Assembly (NCBI GenBank): GCA_021817875.1
Contig: JAKAFQ010000291.1
Span: 1-5,849 of the forward strand
Length of the DNA stretch: 5,849 nucleotides
Source: Pseudomonadota bacterium
Lineage (GTDB): Bacteria; Pseudomonadota; Gammaproteobacteria; Steroidobacterales; Steroidobacteraceae
Direction: 5' to 3'
Positions 3,311-5,849 of the stretch are shown here, one piece after another. A program made the translations under genes and the position numbers. Position 1 is the stretch's first letter; every line of letters begins with the position of its first letter. The notes under the pieces are model-generated. The model searched no databases. It saw only the letters and a program-made list of their open reading frames with translations, and had not been told where the DNA came from.

Positions 3311-5849
3311 ATGCTCCGGAAAATCATCGAGATTTCCATCAGGAACCGCGGGCTCGTTCTGATGCTTGCCGCGACGATCATCGCCGTGACGGCGTGGCTG
3401 ACGTTCCACAGCAAGCTCGACGCCGTGCCGGATCTCTCCGACACGCAGGTGCTGGTCCTGACCAACTACATGGGCGAGCCGCCGGACGTGGTGCAGGATC
3501 AGGTGACCTATCCGCTCGAAACGGCCTTGCTGGACGTGCCGAAGGTGCAGTCGATCCGCGGCGAGAGCATGTTCGATTTCTCGCTGATCCACGTGACCTT
3601 CCAGCCGGGAACGAACCTGTACTGGGCGCGCAGCCGGGTGCTCGAATATCTCAATTACGCCAGCACGCAATTGCCGCGCGGGGTCACGCCGCAACTCGGC
3701 CCGGACGCCACCGGCGTCGGCTGGGCGTATCAATATGCGCTGCTTGCCGGCTGGTACTGTCCCGATCACCCGCGTGGCATCTGGCACGATCCGGCCACCG
3801 GAAAATGGTACGCCTCGCCCAACGCGGCGGAAGACGCCATTCGCGCGCGGCTCGTACGGGTGCGGGGGTTCTTGCACGGCGGCAAGTGTCCGCTCACCGG
3901 CAAACCCCTGGTCAAGGCCGACATCGATCTCGGCGGGCTGCGCAGTCTGCAGGACTGGTTCGTGCGCTTCGAACTCGAGTCCGTACCCGGAGTCTCCGAG
4001 GTCGCTCCCCTCGGAGGATTCGTGCGCGAATACCAGGTGATCGTCGATCCGAACCGGATCCGCGCCTATCGCCTGTCGATCGGGCAGGTCCGGGCGGCGA
4101 TCGCCGACTCGAACAACGACGTGGGCGGTTCGGTCGTCGAACGCAGCGAACTGAGCTACCTCGTGCGCAGCCGCGGGTATTTCGAGAACCTGCACCAGAT
4201 CGGCGAAGTGCCGGTCGGCCGACAGCAGAACGGAACGCCGATCCTGCTGCGCGACGTGGCGACGCTGCAGCTGGGCGGGGAGCAGCGTCAGGGGTTGTGC
4301 GAGTGGAGCGGCATGGGCGAGGCGGCCTGCGGCATCGCCGTCGTGCGCTTCCAGGGGAACACCTATCAGGTTGTCCAGAACATCAAGAAAAAGATCGCCG
4401 AGATCGAACCCAGCCTCCCGGCCGGCGTGCTCGTCGAGGCCGGATACGACCGCACGCTGCTGATCGACCGCGCGATTGCAACGCTCTCGGATACGCTGAC
4501 CGAAGAAATGATCGTGGTGGCGTTGGTCTGCATCGTCTTCCTGCTGCACGGCCGCAGCGCCCTGATCGCCATCATCGTGATCCCGACGAGCATGTTGGCC
4601 AGCCTCGCGATCCTCAAGCTGATGGGCGTGAGCGCCAACATCATGAGCCTGAGCGGCATCGCCATCGCCATCGGAGTGGTGGTCGATTCGGCCATCATCT
4701 CGGTCGAAAACGCCCACCAGTATCTGAACGTGGAAGAACTGCGCGTGCAACGCGGCGAGGCCCCGCGGGAACGCGCAAGCCTGATCCTGCAGTCCGCCGC
4801 CGAAGTGGTGCCGAGCCTCTTCTTCAGTCTGCTGATCCTCACGGTCAGCTTCCTGCCGATCTTCGTGCTGCCAGGAGAAAGCGGGAAGATGTTCAGCCCC
4901 CTGGCCCTGACCAGCACCTTCGCAATGGCCGCTGCGGCGCTGGTTTCGATCACGCTGATCCCGGTGCTGATGATGAACTTCATCAGCCCGAGCCTGTTCC
5001 CCTTGCGATGGTCGCGCCGGGTGCATTATTCGCTCGCTGTCGTCTTGGCGGCGGCGTCTGCCATTGCAGTGTTCGTACTGGCCGGACACTCCGCGCTGCT
5101 GGCCCAGCATCGCGGGACGGCCTCGATCATGACCGCCGTGCTGATGCTGTTGCTCGCCGTTCCGCAGCGCATCATCCAGGAAGAGCGCAATCCGATCAAC
5201 CGCGGGCTCCAGGCGGTGTTCGCCCCGGCATTCCGCTTCGCCATCGCCCATCCCTGGCCGACGATTGCCGTCGCCACGGCACTGGCCTTGTCCACCATCT
5301 GGCCGCTGTCGCATCTCGGCACGCAGTTCACCCCGCCGCTGTGGGAGGGCGACCTGGAGTACATGCCGACGACCTACCCGGGGTTGGGGATCACCGAGGC
5401 CCGCGCGATCGTGCAGCAGACCGACAAGATCATCCAGCGCTTCCCCGAGGTGGCGAGCGTGTTCGGTCAGACCGGGCGGGCGGAAACCGCGACGGACGAC
5501 GCGCCCATCGGCATGCTCGACACCATCGTGCACTTGAAGCCGCGTGACCAGTGGCCGGCCGTCAAGGTTCCGCGCTTCTACGACCGCTGGCCGCGGTGGC
5601 TGCAATGGCCGTTCCGCGACACCTTCTGGCCGGACACGCGCCACATCCGCGTCGAGGAACTGGAAAACGGCTATCGCGACGCTTCCGGCAACCGGCACGA
5701 GGGCTTGAGCGAAGCGTTGAACATCCCCGGCCTGCCGGTATACTGGACCACGCCGGTCGCCAACCGGACCAACATGGTCAACAGCGGCAGCAAGACGCTC
5801 ATCGGAATCCGCGTGACCGGGCCGCGCCTTTCGGTGCTGAGCAAGCTCT
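3311..5849 (+). CDS. cusA: CusA-like HME-RND Cu(I)/Ag(I) efflux pump, C-terminus beyond window
   Basis: This is the inner-membrane proton-driven pump of a tripartite efflux complex; 846 codons are visible and the frame is open at the edge. E. coli CusA has about 1047 residues, so some 300 more are expected. Visible landmarks are TM1 (about 13-31), AVPDLSDTQV (38-47), GPDATGVGW (130-138), LRSLQDWFVRFEL (210-222), and TM4 with ANIMSLSGIAIAIGVVVDSA (442-461), where D459 matches the proton-relay aspartate D405 and E466 the following VEN. M685 (YMP), M735 (APIGM) and M822 (NRTNM) match the E. coli three-methionine site M573/M623/M672; M445 and M554 match relay methionines M391 and M486, while M403 is valine. 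Three inserts are unusual: about 146-203 (CPDH...CPLTGKPL), about 567-622 (two extra hydrophobic helices) and about 748-795 (Trp/Pro/Arg-rich). The ATG at 3311 has GAGGA five bases upstream. Specificity for Cu/Ag is inferred from the methionines. Confidence 0.93.
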   Translation, partial: MLRKIIEISIRNRGLVLMLAATIIAVTAWLTFHSKLDAVPDLSDTQVLVLTNYMGEPPDVVQDQVTYPLETALLDVPKVQSIRGESMFDFSLIHVTFQPGTNLYWARSRVLEYLNYASTQLPRGVTPQLGPDATGVGWAYQYALLAGWYCPDHPRGIWHDPATGKWYASPNAAEDAIRARLVRVRGFLHGGKCPLTGKPLVKADIDLGGLRSLQDWFVRFELESVPGVSEVAPLGGFVREYQVIVDPNRIRAYRLSIGQVRAAIADSNNDVGGSVVERSELSYLVRSRGYFENLHQIGEVPVGRQQNGTPILLRDVATLQLGGEQRQGLCEWSGMGEAACGIAVVRFQGNTYQVVQNIKKKIAEIEPSLPAGVLVEAGYDRTLLIDRAIATLSDTLTEEMIVVALVCIVFLLHGRSALIAIIVIPTSMLASLAILKLMGVSANIMSLSGIAIAIGVVVDSAIISVENAHQYLNVEELRVQRGEAPRERASLILQSAAEVVPSLFFSLLILTVSFLPIFVLPGESGKMFSPLALTSTFAMAAAALVSITLIPVLMMNFISPSLFPLRWSRRVHYSLAVVLAAASAIAVFVLAGHSALLAQHRGTASIMTAVLMLLLAVPQRIIQEERNPINRGLQAVFAPAFRFAIAHPWPTIAVATALALSTIWPLSHLGTQFTPPLWEGDLEYMPTTYPGLGITEARAIVQQTDKIIQRFPEVASVFGQTGRAETATDDAPIGMLDTIVHLKPRDQWPAVKVPRFYDRWPRWLQWPFRDTFWPDTRHIRVEELENGYRDASGNRHEGLSEALNIPGLPVYWTTPVANRTNMVNSGSKTLIGIRVTGPRLSVLSKL

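Noticed and set aside
1369..3465. 698-codon open frame on the minus strand opposite the small gene and cusB
   Set aside because: It is Arg/Gly/Asp-rich and low in complexity, as expected from the antisense of GC-rich coding DNA, and has no recognisable domain. The plus strand carries well-supported genes throughout.
3394..5547. 717-codon open frame on the plus strand in another phase of cusA
   Set aside because: Arg/Pro-rich out-of-frame reading of cusA; the in-frame CusA translation matches the family along its whole length.
3212..5698. 828-codon open frame on the minus strand opposite cusA
   Set aside because: Composition is dominated by His, Asp, Arg and Gln repeats typical of a codon-bias shadow. 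It spans the cusB-cusA junction and lies entirely opposite a convincing RND pump.

Overview
The window is GC-rich and looks like an accessory heavy-metal-resistance segment of a proteobacterium. I infer beta- or gammaproteobacteria from codon use and from the CusBA-type genes; nothing here fixes the taxon. It has two halves. The left part (1 to about 1350) is a mosaic of mobile and broken pieces. The right part (1360 to the end) is a rightward gene cluster for copper/silver efflux.

Left part: the window opens inside an IS630-family insertion sequence whose transposase reads leftward and is cut by the window edge. The visible end of the element lies near 699, next to a TA dinucleotide. Beyond it is a stretch with no intact gene. 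It holds a well-formed MerR-type promoter (19-bp spacer, imperfect dyad) reading leftward towards the IS and no longer attached to a recognisable gene. Next comes the C-terminal piece of a PAP2-family membrane phosphatase. Its homology stops exactly at the outer edge of one arm of a 20-bp perfect inverted repeat (1098-1117 / 1182-1201), which suggests a rearrangement or a small inserted element.

Right part: a 144-residue exported Cys/Met/His-containing protein (1360-1794), a structured 138-bp gap, a CusB-like membrane fusion protein (1933-3288), and after 22 bp a CusA-like HME-RND pump (3311 to the edge, incomplete). The inferred job is periplasmic capture of Cu(I)/Ag(I) by the small protein and the adaptor, then proton-driven export by CusA. 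All three periplasmic methionines of the E. coli CusA metal site are conserved. An outer-membrane CusC-type channel and a regulator are not in the window.

The most unusual content is in the pump. Compared with E. coli CusA (from memory) it carries (i) a roughly 55-residue insert in the first periplasmic porter region with a CPxHP...GKCPxTGKPL pattern that resembles a heavy-metal-binding domain, (ii) a roughly 60-residue insert between TM6 and TM7 that looks like two additional membrane helices, and (iii) a Trp/Pro/Arg-rich insert in the second periplasmic loop. The small gene ahead of the pump also contains a perfect 27-bp inverted repeat spanning half of its length. I saw no CRISPR array, tRNA, rRNA or clear intrinsic terminator.
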